Of a stretch of DNA of 64,000 bases, positions 40,504 through 49,342 are shown piece by piece. Source of the DNA: Mycobacterium sp. JS623 (GTDB taxonomy: Bacteria > Actinomycetota > Actinomycetes > Mycobacteriales > Mycobacteriaceae); the NCBI RefSeq assembly GCF_000328565.1, contig NC_019966.1:6200001-6264000 (forward strand). Reading direction: 5' to 3'. Below the pieces are notes generated by a model. That model saw only the letters and a program-made list of their open reading frames with translations, was not told the DNA's origin and ran no database searches. Position 1 is the first letter of the stretch. Every line of letters starts with the position of its first letter. The position numbers were made by a program, and so were the translations under genes.

Positions 40504-40812
40504 CTAGTCCGCTTTTCGCTTGAGCATCCATGCCGGGATCCAGTGGGTCACCGACTTGCGCCGCGGGCCGTAGGCAATGTCGTAGGTGACCAGCCCCCAC
40601 CAGTAGCCCTGTTCGCAGATGCCCCAGCAGGTCAGCCGGCCGTCGACGACGGAGTGCATCTGCAGGCCCGCAGGGTTGTAGCCACCGCCACGATGCGGTT
40701 CGCGGGGAAACAGCGCAGCGAGGTCCACCAGCACCGCGACCGGCGGATCGACGCGGCGGAAAGCCTGCTGCACGGGCTGGCCGTTGTAGCCGATCGACTG
40801 GAGCTCGCCCAC
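40504..40812 (-). CDS. Conserved protein of unknown function
   Basis: 102 aa, GTG start. Aromatic-rich centre (CWGICEQGYWWGLVTYDI) and a basic end (GPRRKSVTHWIPAWMLKRKAD). No signal peptide, no membrane helix. I do not recognise a family. It is convergent with the DUF222-like gene and divergent from the PaiB-like gene. Confidence 0.6.
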   Translation of the reverse strand: MGELQSIGYNGQPVQQAFRRVDPPVAVLVDLAALFPREPHRGGGYNPAGLQMHSVVDGRLTCWGICEQGYWWGLVTYDIAYGPRRKSVTHWIPAWMLKRKAD

Positions 40813-40874
40813 TGTTCGATCATACGTTCGAAAGGAGGAATCTCGGTTGCTGATCGTCCTACGCTGAAGCTGCC

Positions 40875-41513
40875 ATGTACATTCCGCGACAGTTCGCCCT
40901 TTCCGATGAAGAAGCCCAGGCCGCGCTCGGCCAAGGAGGCTTCGCGCATCTGGTCAGCCAGCACCCGTCGGGGTTGATGGTGACGCCGCTGCCGCTGCTG
41001 TACGACGCCGAACGGCATTCGCTCATCGGTCACGTGTCGCGGGCGAATCGGCACTGGACGGCCGACGGCAGCGAGTCGGTGGCCATCTTCGCCGGCCCGC
41101 AGGCCTACATCTCGCCCAGCTTCTACGCGACGAAGACGGAGACGGGCAAGGTGGTGCCGACGTGGAACTACGAGTTGCTCAACGTCTACGGCCGACTTGT
41201 GGCACGCGACGATGCGGACTGGGTGCTCAACCTCGTGACCATGTTGACGAATCGGCATGAGCAAGGCCGTGCGCAACCGTGGCAAGTCACCGATGCGCCC
41301 GAAAGCTATACGCGCGCACAGCTGCGGGCGATCGTCGGCGTCGAGTTGGTGATCTCGAAAGTCGAAGGCAAGGCGAAGATGTCGCAAAACCAACCCGAGC
41401 GCAACCGCATGGGCGTGGTCGCGGTGCTCAAGGAATCCGACGCGCCCGACGATCAGTTGGTGGCCGACCGCGTCGACGCTTTGGGCAGTACGAACGCGAA
41501 CGGCCGCGGATAA
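40875..41513 (+). CDS. PaiB-family FMN-binding protein
   Basis: 212 aa. MYIPRQFALSDEEA, HVSRANRHW, AYISPSFYATKTETGKVVPTWNY and EGKAKMSQNQPERNRMGVV are the PaiB signature (transcriptional regulator of the FMN-binding split-barrel fold). In Bacillus PaiB is tied to sporulation and protease control; the role here is unknown. It overlaps the convergent cysteine-peptidase-like gene by 61 bp. Confidence 0.85.
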   Translation: MYIPRQFALSDEEAQAALGQGGFAHLVSQHPSGLMVTPLPLLYDAERHSLIGHVSRANRHWTADGSESVAIFAGPQAYISPSFYATKTETGKVVPTWNYELLNVYGRLVARDDADWVLNLVTMLTNRHEQGRAQPWQVTDAPESYTRAQLRAIVGVELVISKVEGKAKMSQNQPERNRMGVVAVLKESDAPDDQLVADRVDALGSTNANGRG

Positions 41514-41980
41514 CCCAGTCGGCTCAACCGCGATCGCCGCACCGCGTCGACTGACACCGTGTACGCCTGCCCCGAGGACGGTTCGTAGCACTGCCACAGG
41601 GGTCCGGCCACGTCGATGATCAGCACCCAGTGCCGCGGGATGAACCGTCCGAGCAACATCGCTACCGGGCGTCCCGCTTCCACCGCACGCTCAACATCGG
41701 ACAGCCTGTCGCGCCACCCCCGAAACAACCTCCACCGGTAGCGCACGCCGAGGCTGCGGGCGGTCAGCGCGCGTGCCATCGCGGACGGCGTCGTGCCGAA
41801 TCGGCGCGGCCACACCCGGTTCACCTCGCGGTGCACCCGGGCTTGTTCGTCGGCGAACCATGCCGGATCCGACAGTCCGGCGCCGCGGTCCGGGTCCAGC
41901 AGTGCACCCGCGACCACTGCGACGGTCGGTCCGCAGGTGACTCCGTCGCGCTGCCGAAGGTTCAGCTCAGGGAGGTTCAT
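41453..41980 (-). CDS. C39-like/papain-fold protein
   Basis: 175 aa. LNLRQRDGVTCGPTVAVVAGAL has the Gln oxyanion residue and Cys nucleophile in CGPT, as in C39 peptidases; RPVAMLLGRFIPRHWVLIIDV supplies the His; WQCYEPSSG follows. A cysteine peptidase or peptidase-like hydrolase is likely. No ABC transporter or propeptide substrate is adjacent, unlike bacteriocin C39 systems. No signal peptide, so it is cytoplasmic. Confidence 0.6.
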   Translation of the reverse strand: MNLPELNLRQRDGVTCGPTVAVVAGALLDPDRGAGLSDPAWFADEQARVHREVNRVWPRRFGTTPSAMARALTARSLGVRYRWRLFRGWRDRLSDVERAVEAGRPVAMLLGRFIPRHWVLIIDVAGPLWQCYEPSSGQAYTVSVDAVRRSRLSRLGYPRPFAFVLPKASTRSATN

Positions 41981-42016
41981 CGGTTACGAGGCTAAGCCGG
42001 CGGGTACCCGGCGCTG

Positions 42017-43399
42017 GTGAGCTTCGACATCACGCCGACCGCCGCGCAGCACGACCTCGCCCGACGGACCCACGAATTCTCAGAGAAATGCGTCAGACCG
42101 GTCGCGCTCGAGTACGACCAGCGCCAGGAGTTTCCATGGCCGGTGCTGGAAGAAGCGGCTGCTCGCGGCTTTTATAGCCCGCTGTTCTACCGCGACCTGA
42201 TCGGCGACCCGACCGGGCTGTCGCTGCCGATGTTCATGGAGGAACTGTTCTGGGGCTGCGCGGGCATCGGCCTTGCGATAGTGATGCCCGCGTTGGCATT
42301 GTCGGCGATAGGCCAGGCCGCCTCGCCCGAGCAGATGCTGCAGTGGGCGCCCGAATGCTTCGGCACGCCAGGCGATCTCAAGCTCGCCGCGCTCGCGATC
42401 TCCGAGCCCGAGGGCGGCAGCGATGTTCGCAATCTGCGTACTCGCGCACGCCGGGACGGCGACGACTGGATCATCGACGGCCACAAGATGTGGATCGGCA
42501 ACGGCGGCATCGCCAACGTGCACGTCGTCAACGCCGTCGTCGACGAGGAACTCGGTCATAGGGGCCAGGCCCTGTTCATCGTGCCAGGTGGCACCCCTGG
42601 CCTGGAGCTCGTTCGCAAACTCGACAAGCTCGGCTGCCGTGCGTCGCACACCGCCGAGCTGAAGTTCAACAGTGTCCGGGTGCCCGCCGCCAACCTGCTC
42701 GGCGGCCAAGACAAGCTCGAGCACAAGCTGGCCAAGGCCCGTGAGGCAATCGAGGGCGCCAAGCATTCCGGCTCGGCCACCATGGGCACCTTTGAGCAGA
42801 CCCGGCCGATGGTCGCCGCCCAGGCGCTCGGAATCACAAGGGCCGCACTGGAATACGCGACCGAATACGCCAATCGGCGGGAAGCGTTCGGCTCGCCGAT
42901 CATCGACAACCAGGGCATCGCGTTCCCGCTCGCGGATCTTGCCACCGCGCTCGACGCGGCGCGGCTGCTCACCTGGCGGGCCTCCTGGATGGCTGCATCC
43001 GGGGTGCCACTCGAGCGGGGCGAGGGGTCGATGGCCAAACTGGCCGCCAGCGAACTCGCCGTGCGCACCACCGAGCGCGCCATCCAGACCATGGGCGGCT
43101 GGGGCTACATCAAGGACCATCCGGTCGAGAAGTGGTATCGAGATGCCAAGCTGTACACCATCTTTGAGGGCACCAGCGAAATTCAGCGAGTGGTCATCTC
43201 CAACGCGCTGGGCGCAGCCGACGGTAAACCACCCCTGCATGTTGAGCTCGAGCCGACCGGTGGACCCCTCAACAAGTGGTTCGGCCGTGGCACACCGCTG
43301 CGTAGCAGGGCCGCCGATGCGGCGCTTTCGGCCAAGGATCGCGTCCCCGGACCGATAATGCGCTTGGCGATGAACGCGCTGCGTCCACCCCGCAAGTGA
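42017..43399 (+). CDS. Acyl-CoA dehydrogenase (FadE-type)
   Basis: 460 aa. FAD/acyl-CoA motifs: LAALAISEPEGGSDVRNLRT, GNGGIANVHVVNAV and the catalytic-Glu region TIFEGTSEIQRVVIS (Glu384). A ~70-residue C-terminal extension follows the usual end. GTG start. First of an operon with the DUF427 and PEP-mutase genes. Chain length and substrate are unknown. Confidence 0.85.
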   Translation: MSFDITPTAAQHDLARRTHEFSEKCVRPVALEYDQRQEFPWPVLEEAAARGFYSPLFYRDLIGDPTGLSLPMFMEELFWGCAGIGLAIVMPALALSAIGQAASPEQMLQWAPECFGTPGDLKLAALAISEPEGGSDVRNLRTRARRDGDDWIIDGHKMWIGNGGIANVHVVNAVVDEELGHRGQALFIVPGGTPGLELVRKLDKLGCRASHTAELKFNSVRVPAANLLGGQDKLEHKLAKAREAIEGAKHSGSATMGTFEQTRPMVAAQALGITRAALEYATEYANRREAFGSPIIDNQGIAFPLADLATALDAARLLTWRASWMAASGVPLERGEGSMAKLAASELAVRTTERAIQTMGGWGYIKDHPVEKWYRDAKLYTIFEGTSEIQRVVISNALGAADGKPPLHVELEPTGGPLNKWFGRGTPLRSRAADAALSAKDRVPGPIMRLAMNALRPPRK

Positions 43400-43411
43400 A
43401 AGGGGTCCGCG

Positions 43412-44242
43412 ATGGCCATCAGGATGATGGACCTGCTCGGCGGCAATCTCGACACCTTGCGCTACGAGCGCACCGCGAAGCGGGTGCGCGCCTGCGTCGG
43501 CGGTGAACCGGTCGCCGACACCTGCGAAGCCCTGCTGGTCTGGGAGCCGCGCCGGGTCGTCCCGACCTATGCGGTCCCCATTGCTGCCCTGACCGCGCAG
43601 CTGGTCCCCGCAGGGGCGGAGTCCGGCGCCGACGAGGATGTCGGCGTTCGCCTTCCGGCGATCAGTTCGCGGCCCATCCTCGATCCGTCGGTGCCGTTCG
43701 ATGCGCACTCCTGCCCGGGCACCGACTACGACGTCATCGCGGGCGAAGAAACCGGCGCCGCGGCGGCGTTCTGCCCCGACGACCCGGACCTCGCCGACTA
43801 CGTCATCCTCGAGTTCTCCGCATTCGAATGGCGCGAGGAGGACGAACCGGTGGTCAGCCACCCGCACGATCCGTTCAGCCGCATCGACGTCCTTCGCAGC
43901 AGCCGCCATGTCCGCGTCGAGCTGGACGGCCGACTGCTGGCGGAGTCCACGCGGCCGACGCTGCTGTTCGAGACGCTGCTGCCGCTCCGCTTCTATCTGC
44001 CGCGCGAGGACGTGACCGTGCCCCTCGAGCCAAGCGACACCGTGACCTATTGCGCATACAAGGGCCGCGCCTCCTACTACTCGGTGCCCGACGGACGGCG
44101 CGATGTCGCGTGGACGTATCACGAGCCGCTGCACGATGCCGAACCGGTGCGCGACAGGATATGTTTCTTCGACGAGCGTGTCGACGTGATCGTCGACGGC
44201 AAACACCGCGATCGGCCCAGCACCCCTTGGAGTGCTGAATGA
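43412..44242 (+). CDS. Two-domain DUF427 protein
   Basis: 276 aa with two DUF427 copies. The second is clear (VTYCAYKGRASYYSVP, VAWTYHEPLHDAEPVRDRICFF) and the first, about residues 15-120, is more divergent (VPTYAVPIAALTAQ, HSCPGTDYDVI). The ATGA overlap with the next gene shows coupling. DUF427 has no known activity. Compare the single-domain gene at 20.0 kb. Confidence 0.76.
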   Translation: MAIRMMDLLGGNLDTLRYERTAKRVRACVGGEPVADTCEALLVWEPRRVVPTYAVPIAALTAQLVPAGAESGADEDVGVRLPAISSRPILDPSVPFDAHSCPGTDYDVIAGEETGAAAAFCPDDPDLADYVILEFSAFEWREEDEPVVSHPHDPFSRIDVLRSSRHVRVELDGRLLAESTRPTLLFETLLPLRFYLPREDVTVPLEPSDTVTYCAYKGRASYYSVPDGRRDVAWTYHEPLHDAEPVRDRICFFDERVDVIVDGKHRDRPSTPWSAE

Positions 44243-45015
44243 CCTTCAGGGACATGCACTTTGGTGACCTGCCGCTTCTGTTACCCAATGCATGGGATGT
44301 GCCATCGGCGCTGGCGCTGCTGGAGTGTGGCTTCACGGCCGTCGGCACAACGAGCTTCGGCGTCGCATCCAGCCTCGGCAGGCCCGACGGCGGTCGCTCC
44401 ACCAAAGAGGCAAACCTCGGCCTGGCCGCCGCGCTGCAACCGCTGGACTGCTACGTCAGCATGGACATCGAAGACGGCTACGCAGACGACCCCGACCAGG
44501 TCGCCGACTACGTCGCCCGGCTTGAAGCCCACGGGATCAACATCGAGGACAGCACCGGCGAGAAGCTGATCGACCCGGACCAGCATGCGGCGAAAGTGCA
44601 AGCAATCAAACGTCGTTCACCCGACATCTTCGTCAACGCTCGCGTCGACACCTACTGGCTCGATCAGGATGCGACGGTAGCGGCGACACTGGACCGCGCC
44701 GCGCAATACGTCGAGGCGGGCGCCGACGGCATCTTCGTCCCTGGCGCCACCGACCCCGACGTGTTACGCGAACTCACCGCCGCGATCCCGCTGCCAGTGA
44801 ATGTCCTTGCCATACCTCGCCTCTCACTCGCAGACCTCGGTGCGCTAGGTGTTCGCAGGGTGTCGACGGGCTCGCTGCCGTATCGCGCCGCGATCCACGC
44901 CGCCGCGCAGGCCGCCGTCGCTGTTCGCGACGCAACAGCGATGCCGGCTTCCGATCCGTACCCCGAGATGCAGGCGCGCCTCGTGCGCTACGCGGATCAG
45001 AAGTTCAGCGGGTAG
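44239..45015 (+). CDS. Isocitrate lyase/PEP mutase superfamily enzyme
   Basis: 258 aa TIM barrel. LLPNAWDVPSALALLECGFTAVGTTSFG, YVSMDIEDGYADDPDQV (metal-binding Asp/Glu), GINIEDSTGEKLIDPDQHAAKV and DIFVNARVDTYW match the PEP-phosphonomutase-like group, such as oxaloacetate hydrolases and methylisocitrate-lyase-like enzymes. Reaction unknown. Third gene of the acyl-CoA dehydrogenase operon. It overlaps the convergent SDR by 19 bp. Confidence 0.84.
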   Translation: MTFRDMHFGDLPLLLPNAWDVPSALALLECGFTAVGTTSFGVASSLGRPDGGRSTKEANLGLAAALQPLDCYVSMDIEDGYADDPDQVADYVARLEAHGINIEDSTGEKLIDPDQHAAKVQAIKRRSPDIFVNARVDTYWLDQDATVAATLDRAAQYVEAGADGIFVPGATDPDVLRELTAAIPLPVNVLAIPRLSLADLGALGVRRVSTGSLPYRAAIHAAAQAAVAVRDATAMPASDPYPEMQARLVRYADQKFSG

Positions 45016-45749
45016 CCGCCGCTGACCTTGAGCGTCTCGCCAGTGATGAAGGACGCCTCGTCCGAGCACAGGAACAACATCGCCGACACGACGTCGTCCA
45101 TCGTGCCGAGCCTGTGCACCAGCTGCAGTCGCTGAACGAACTCGTCGATCAACGGAGTCGGCAGATCGGCCAGCGCGTTCTCGGTGTTCATCAGGCCAGG
45201 GGCTATTGCGTTGACGCGGATGCGGTCCGGCGCAAGTTCGGTGGCGAACGCGACTGTGAGACCGCGAACGGTCAGCTTGGATACGGCGTACGGTGTCGCG
45301 CTCATGTAGCCGGCCATCGAGGAGATGTTGAGCACGACACCGCCCCCGCGTTCGCGCATCGAGTCCCTGCACGCCAACGTCATGTTGATCACGCCCATCA
45401 CGTTGACGTCGAAGAGGTCGCGGATGTCGTCGCGCGACAGCGCACCGAACGGTTGGTTGTACTTCATCAGATGCAGCCCGGCGTTGTTGATCACGATGTC
45501 GATACCGCCGAAGTGCCCAGCAGCCGTGGCGACCGCGGCATCTACCTGATCGGCGTCGGCCACATCGCAGTCCACCGCGATCGCGTGCGCGCCTCCCGAA
45601 ACCAACTCGGCCGCAGTATGTTCGGCTCCGTCGACGTCGATGTCGGCGAGCACCACCTTGGCACCTTCGGCGGCCAGCGCCCGTGCGAACGCCCGGCCGA
45701 AGCCGATCGCAGCGCCGGTGATGAGGGCGGTGCGATTCTCGAATCTCAT
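44997..45749 (-). CDS. SDR-family oxidoreductase (FabG-like)
   Basis: 250 aa classical SDR. TGAAIGFGRAFA (TGxxxGxG with Phe), DIVINNAG, the serine region NISSMAGYMSATPYAVSKL with YxxxK, and a C-terminal GETLKVSGGYPLNF. Probably an NAD(P)-dependent alcohol or ketone reductase. It overlaps the membrane-hydrolase stop by 4 bp (ATGA), so the two are one operon. Confidence 0.82.
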   Translation of the reverse strand: MRFENRTALITGAAIGFGRAFARALAAEGAKVVLADIDVDGAEHTAAELVSGGAHAIAVDCDVADADQVDAAVATAAGHFGGIDIVINNAGLHLMKYNQPFGALSRDDIRDLFDVNVMGVINMTLACRDSMRERGGGVVLNISSMAGYMSATPYAVSKLTVRGLTVAFATELAPDRIRVNAIAPGLMNTENALADLPTPLIDEFVQRLQLVHRLGTMDDVVSAMLFLCSDEASFITGETLKVSGGYPLNF

Positions 45750-48064
45750 AACAGCTCTTTCGTTGGTGGCGCCGTTGCACTGGTGTCGGCCGGCGCAGAT
45801 CCCTCGGGCATCACGGTGGACTGTAGGACCTTCATGGCCTCCTCGTACTCCGTGCGCGTCCAGAATCCGGAGTGCCCGCAGATGGGTGCACCGGGATCCG
45901 GCACCGACCCTGTCCGCGTGACATCAAACAGGCGGCAATCGATATCACCGCTCTGCGCAGCCCGCAGATCGGTGTTGTCGTCATTGAAGATCCACGCGCC
46001 GATCGGATCGGTGAGGCACCACAGATTGATCCATTGTTCATTGGGGAGCAGCTGCCAATGCCGTAACCGCTGCAACGTCTCGATGCCGAAGTAGGCCGGG
46101 AAATTCTGCGCATACAGCCGCCGCAGCGGCGAGCCGAACGTCAGCAGTGGATAGTGCTCGGTTTCCAAATGAGCCTGCAACAGCGTAGCTGCCGCGATCA
46201 CGGTGCCCTGACTGTGCGCGACAAGAACAGCGGGAACAGCGGCTCGTCTGAAGCCGTCGAGGCGCAACCGGACATCCCACACCGTTCGCGCGCCGTAGGA
46301 CGGCGGAGTCAACGGGTGGTTGGCGCGTGGCCAGAACGTCACCACATCCCACAGGATCGCAACGGCGCGTCGCAGTTGGCGGTTCCGATAGGCCGCAGCG
46401 GCCAGCAGCACCAACCCAGTTGCCAGTGCGGCGGAGACGAACACGCTGATGCGGAAGACCCATCCCGACCAGTTGAACGAATCAAACTGCGGTACGGAAA
46501 GATTCACGATCAGCATCACGGTGGCGGCCGTCACCGCGACGAGGGCCATGGTGGCCAGACTTCGTGCGCCGACATCCGTCAGCGACGCCAACGCCCGTGC
46601 TCGTGCGATCCTCGTGAGCTGTTCATTGGCACCCGTGACGCCGGGATAGTCGTCGCGCACGACAGTCAACTGACTGTCGATGCGTTTCGGGATGACTCGC
46701 AGCCACACATAGGCTCCCACGGCGATCGCCACGATGACCGTCGCGACGGTGGCCACCGCCGCCCAGACATACGGTGGCGGCACGATCAGTGCCGCATCCG
46801 CGGTCCCCGTCGTAGGCGCCTCGGCGGACAGCGCGGTTTTACCGAACACTTGTGCCATCCCGAGGCCGACGCCCACGCTGAACCCGCCACCGATGAGCCA
46901 ACCGACCAGCGCCACATACGGTCCGGTGAAGCCACCCAGCGTCATCCGGTACCCACCGTCCTGCTTGGTCCGCTCCGCGGTGAGCGTGCCACGCATTGAC
47001 AATGCGGTGAACACAAACAACGCGCCCAGCATCGCCACCTGCACGACGAACAAGACGTAAACCGCCATGTGTAGGCCAGGCAGGTGCCCCGGCGCAGAGG
47101 GATAGGACACGTCGGCGATGCTGGCCCAAATCAGCGATGCGGCCAGCATTCCCAGCGAGATCCCGCGCAAAGCGCTCAGGGGCCACGTCAGATGATTGAC
47201 ACCGCTGCCGCCGCGCGCAGTCGCCTTGCTCGAGGCGGTAGCCAGTACGGCGGTGGCCAGGATCAGGCCATCGCCTGCCAGCAGCCCGACGCTGACCGCA
47301 TGGGCGAAAGGCGACGCGGCGTACTGCACGGGTACGGCCAGCACCACCGCGGCCAACCCGGCCGCCCACGCCATCACGTGGCAGTAACGCAGCCGCAGCA
47401 CCGATTCGTCCGGGTTCCAAAACGAGTCCTGCGCCAGCGGCGGTGGCTCGTCCTCCAGCACAGCAGGATTCGGCGGCGGCAGACGCCCACCCGTGTCGAC
47501 CTTCGTCTCCTCCGCACCCAACCGCCACAACAACGCGATCGCCGCCACCAGCGGCAGCGCACTCGCGGCCAGCCGCCAGCCGCGGTGCCAGGTTCGTAGG
47601 AATGTCAGCGGACCCGCGCTGCAATGGTCCAAACCCACACACTGCCAGACGATTACATCCATCACCGCGATCGCCGCTGCGAGCATCAGCGTCAACGTGA
47701 ACGACAAGGCGATCAGCCGCAGCAAGGTCACCGCGATGGCAGCGGGACGTCTTCTACCGGCCGGCGGCAACATCCAGTGCGCGAGGTCGATCAGGATGAA
47801 GGGCAGAAACAGCAGCCACAGGGCGCGGCTCGCCCGCCCGGATGTCAACGCGCCCCAGGAATACGCCTCCATCACCCTGCGCCATCCGTCGGGCTTTGAC
47901 GGGCCGGCGGCCGCATCGATCCCTGGCTTTCTGCGATAGAAACCGGCATCCGCATCGCCTGCTGTCCGCTCGACGTCCTCGGCGGGACAGCCCAGCAGTG
48001 CTTCTGGCGGTGCGCCCGAGACGCCGTGCACCCGCAACTCCACGACCGTTCCGGTGTCGGTCAT
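45746..48064 (-). CDS. Membrane protein with split alpha/beta hydrolase
   Basis: 772 aa. The N-terminus VVELRVHGVSGAPP (HG at 13-14) looks like the first strand and oxyanion loop of an alpha/beta hydrolase. The nucleophile elbow VLVAHSQGT (Ser618), a likely acid Asp686 (WCLTDPIG) and His731 (ICGHSG) come 600 residues later. About 11 hydrophobic helices lie between them. The intact triad suggests a lipase/esterase at the membrane, with PGAP1-like topology one possibility. Substrate unknown. First gene of a pair with the SDR. Confidence 0.68.
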   Translation of the reverse strand: MTDTGTVVELRVHGVSGAPPEALLGCPAEDVERTAGDADAGFYRRKPGIDAAAGPSKPDGWRRVMEAYSWGALTSGRASRALWLLFLPFILIDLAHWMLPPAGRRRPAAIAVTLLRLIALSFTLTLMLAAAIAVMDVIVWQCVGLDHCSAGPLTFLRTWHRGWRLAASALPLVAAIALLWRLGAEETKVDTGGRLPPPNPAVLEDEPPPLAQDSFWNPDESVLRLRYCHVMAWAAGLAAVVLAVPVQYAASPFAHAVSVGLLAGDGLILATAVLATASSKATARGGSGVNHLTWPLSALRGISLGMLAASLIWASIADVSYPSAPGHLPGLHMAVYVLFVVQVAMLGALFVFTALSMRGTLTAERTKQDGGYRMTLGGFTGPYVALVGWLIGGGFSVGVGLGMAQVFGKTALSAEAPTTGTADAALIVPPPYVWAAVATVATVIVAIAVGAYVWLRVIPKRIDSQLTVVRDDYPGVTGANEQLTRIARARALASLTDVGARSLATMALVAVTAATVMLIVNLSVPQFDSFNWSGWVFRISVFVSAALATGLVLLAAAAYRNRQLRRAVAILWDVVTFWPRANHPLTPPSYGARTVWDVRLRLDGFRRAAVPAVLVAHSQGTVIAAATLLQAHLETEHYPLLTFGSPLRRLYAQNFPAYFGIETLQRLRHWQLLPNEQWINLWCLTDPIGAWIFNDDNTDLRAAQSGDIDCRLFDVTRTGSVPDPGAPICGHSGFWTRTEYEEAMKVLQSTVMPEGSAPADTSATAPPTKELL

Positions 48065-48145
48065 CCCCCCATCCTGACCCGAGGTTTGACGATCGCCGAG
48101 ATGGGCACGCCCGTAGAAACGACCAAATCTGCAAGGAGCACGCAC

Positions 48146-49324
48146 ATGCGAGCAGTCACGTGGCAGGGCCGGCGAAAGGTATCCGTGGACACGGTGCCCG
48201 ATCCGGCCATCAAGGAGCCGACCGACGCTATCATCCGCGTCACCAGCACGAACATCTGTGGCTCGGATCTACACCTGTATGAGGTGCTCGGAGCGTTCAT
48301 GACGCCCGGCGACATCCTCGGTCACGAAGCGATGGGTGTGGTCGAAGAAGTCGGCCGCGAGGTCGACACCCTGGCCGTCGGCGACCGCGTCGTGATTCCG
48401 TTCAACATCTCCTGCGGACGCTGCTTCATGTGCGACCACGGACTGCAGAGCCAATGTGAGACGACACAGAATCGCGACCAGGGCACCGGCGCTGCCCTGT
48501 TCGGCTACTCCAAGTTGTACGGCGAGGTGGCCGGCGGGCAGGCCGAGTACCTGCGGGTGCCGCAGGCGCAGTACACCCACATCAAGGTGCCGCACGACGG
48601 GCCGGACGAGCGGTACGTGTATCTGTCGGACGTGCTGCCCACCGCGTGGCAGGCCGTTGAGTACGCCGACGTCCCCGAAGGGGGCACGCTCGTCGTGCTC
48701 GGCCTCGGACCGATCGGTTCGATGGCGTGCCGGATCGCGGCGCACCGCAAGGGTTGCCGCGTGATCGGTGTGGACCTGGTCGAGGAGCGACTGGTTCGCG
48801 CACGCGAATACTGCACGGATGTCATCGATTTGCGCAGTGACGACGTCGAAGACGTCGTGAAGGGCCACACCGACGGCCGCGGCGCCGACTCGGTGATCGA
48901 CGCTGTCGGCATGGAGGCACACGGCTCGCCGATCGCCGAAACAATGCAGACTGCCGCAGGTTTCCTTCCCTCGCCCGTTGGCCGCGTCGTGATGAAGCAG
49001 GCAGGTGTCGATCGCCTCGCTGCGCTGAATTCGGCGATCGCTCTGGTACGCCGCGGCGGCACGATCTCACTGTCTGGCGTCTACGGCGGCGCGGCCGACC
49101 CGATCAACATGATGACGTTGTTCGACAAGCAGATTCAGCTGCGGATGGGGCAGGCCAATGTGAAGAAGTGGGTGCCCGACATCATGCCGCTGCTGACCGC
49201 AGAGGATCCGCTCGGAGTCGAACAGTTCGCCACCCACCGGCTACCACTTGCCGCGGCACCTGAGGCCTATGGAACATTCCAGAAGAAGCAGGACGGCATG
49301 GTCAAGGTGGTTCTCACGCCGTAA
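48146..49324 (+). CDS. Zinc-dependent alcohol dehydrogenase
   Basis: 392 aa MDR. GSDLHLYEV, GHEAMGVVEEVGREV (catalytic zinc region), CGRCFMCDHGLQSQC (structural zinc Cys) and VVLGLGPIGSMACRIAAH (NAD site). Resembles the glutathione-independent formaldehyde dehydrogenase/threonine dehydrogenase-like group. The start is ATG with GGAG 8 nt upstream. Divergent from the membrane hydrolase and 18 bp upstream of the decarboxylase. Confidence 0.85.
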   Translation: MRAVTWQGRRKVSVDTVPDPAIKEPTDAIIRVTSTNICGSDLHLYEVLGAFMTPGDILGHEAMGVVEEVGREVDTLAVGDRVVIPFNISCGRCFMCDHGLQSQCETTQNRDQGTGAALFGYSKLYGEVAGGQAEYLRVPQAQYTHIKVPHDGPDERYVYLSDVLPTAWQAVEYADVPEGGTLVVLGLGPIGSMACRIAAHRKGCRVIGVDLVEERLVRAREYCTDVIDLRSDDVEDVVKGHTDGRGADSVIDAVGMEAHGSPIAETMQTAAGFLPSPVGRVVMKQAGVDRLAALNSAIALVRRGGTISLSGVYGGAADPINMMTLFDKQIQLRMGQANVKKWVPDIMPLLTAEDPLGVEQFATHRLPLAAAPEAYGTFQKKQDGMVKVVLTP

Positions 49325-49342
49325 GCGGGTACTCCGCCGACC

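Noticed and set aside
40813..40874. Third SOS-like sequence before the PaiB gene (GTTCGA twice)
   Set aside because: The two copies are direct, not inverted, and the spacing is wrong for LexA.
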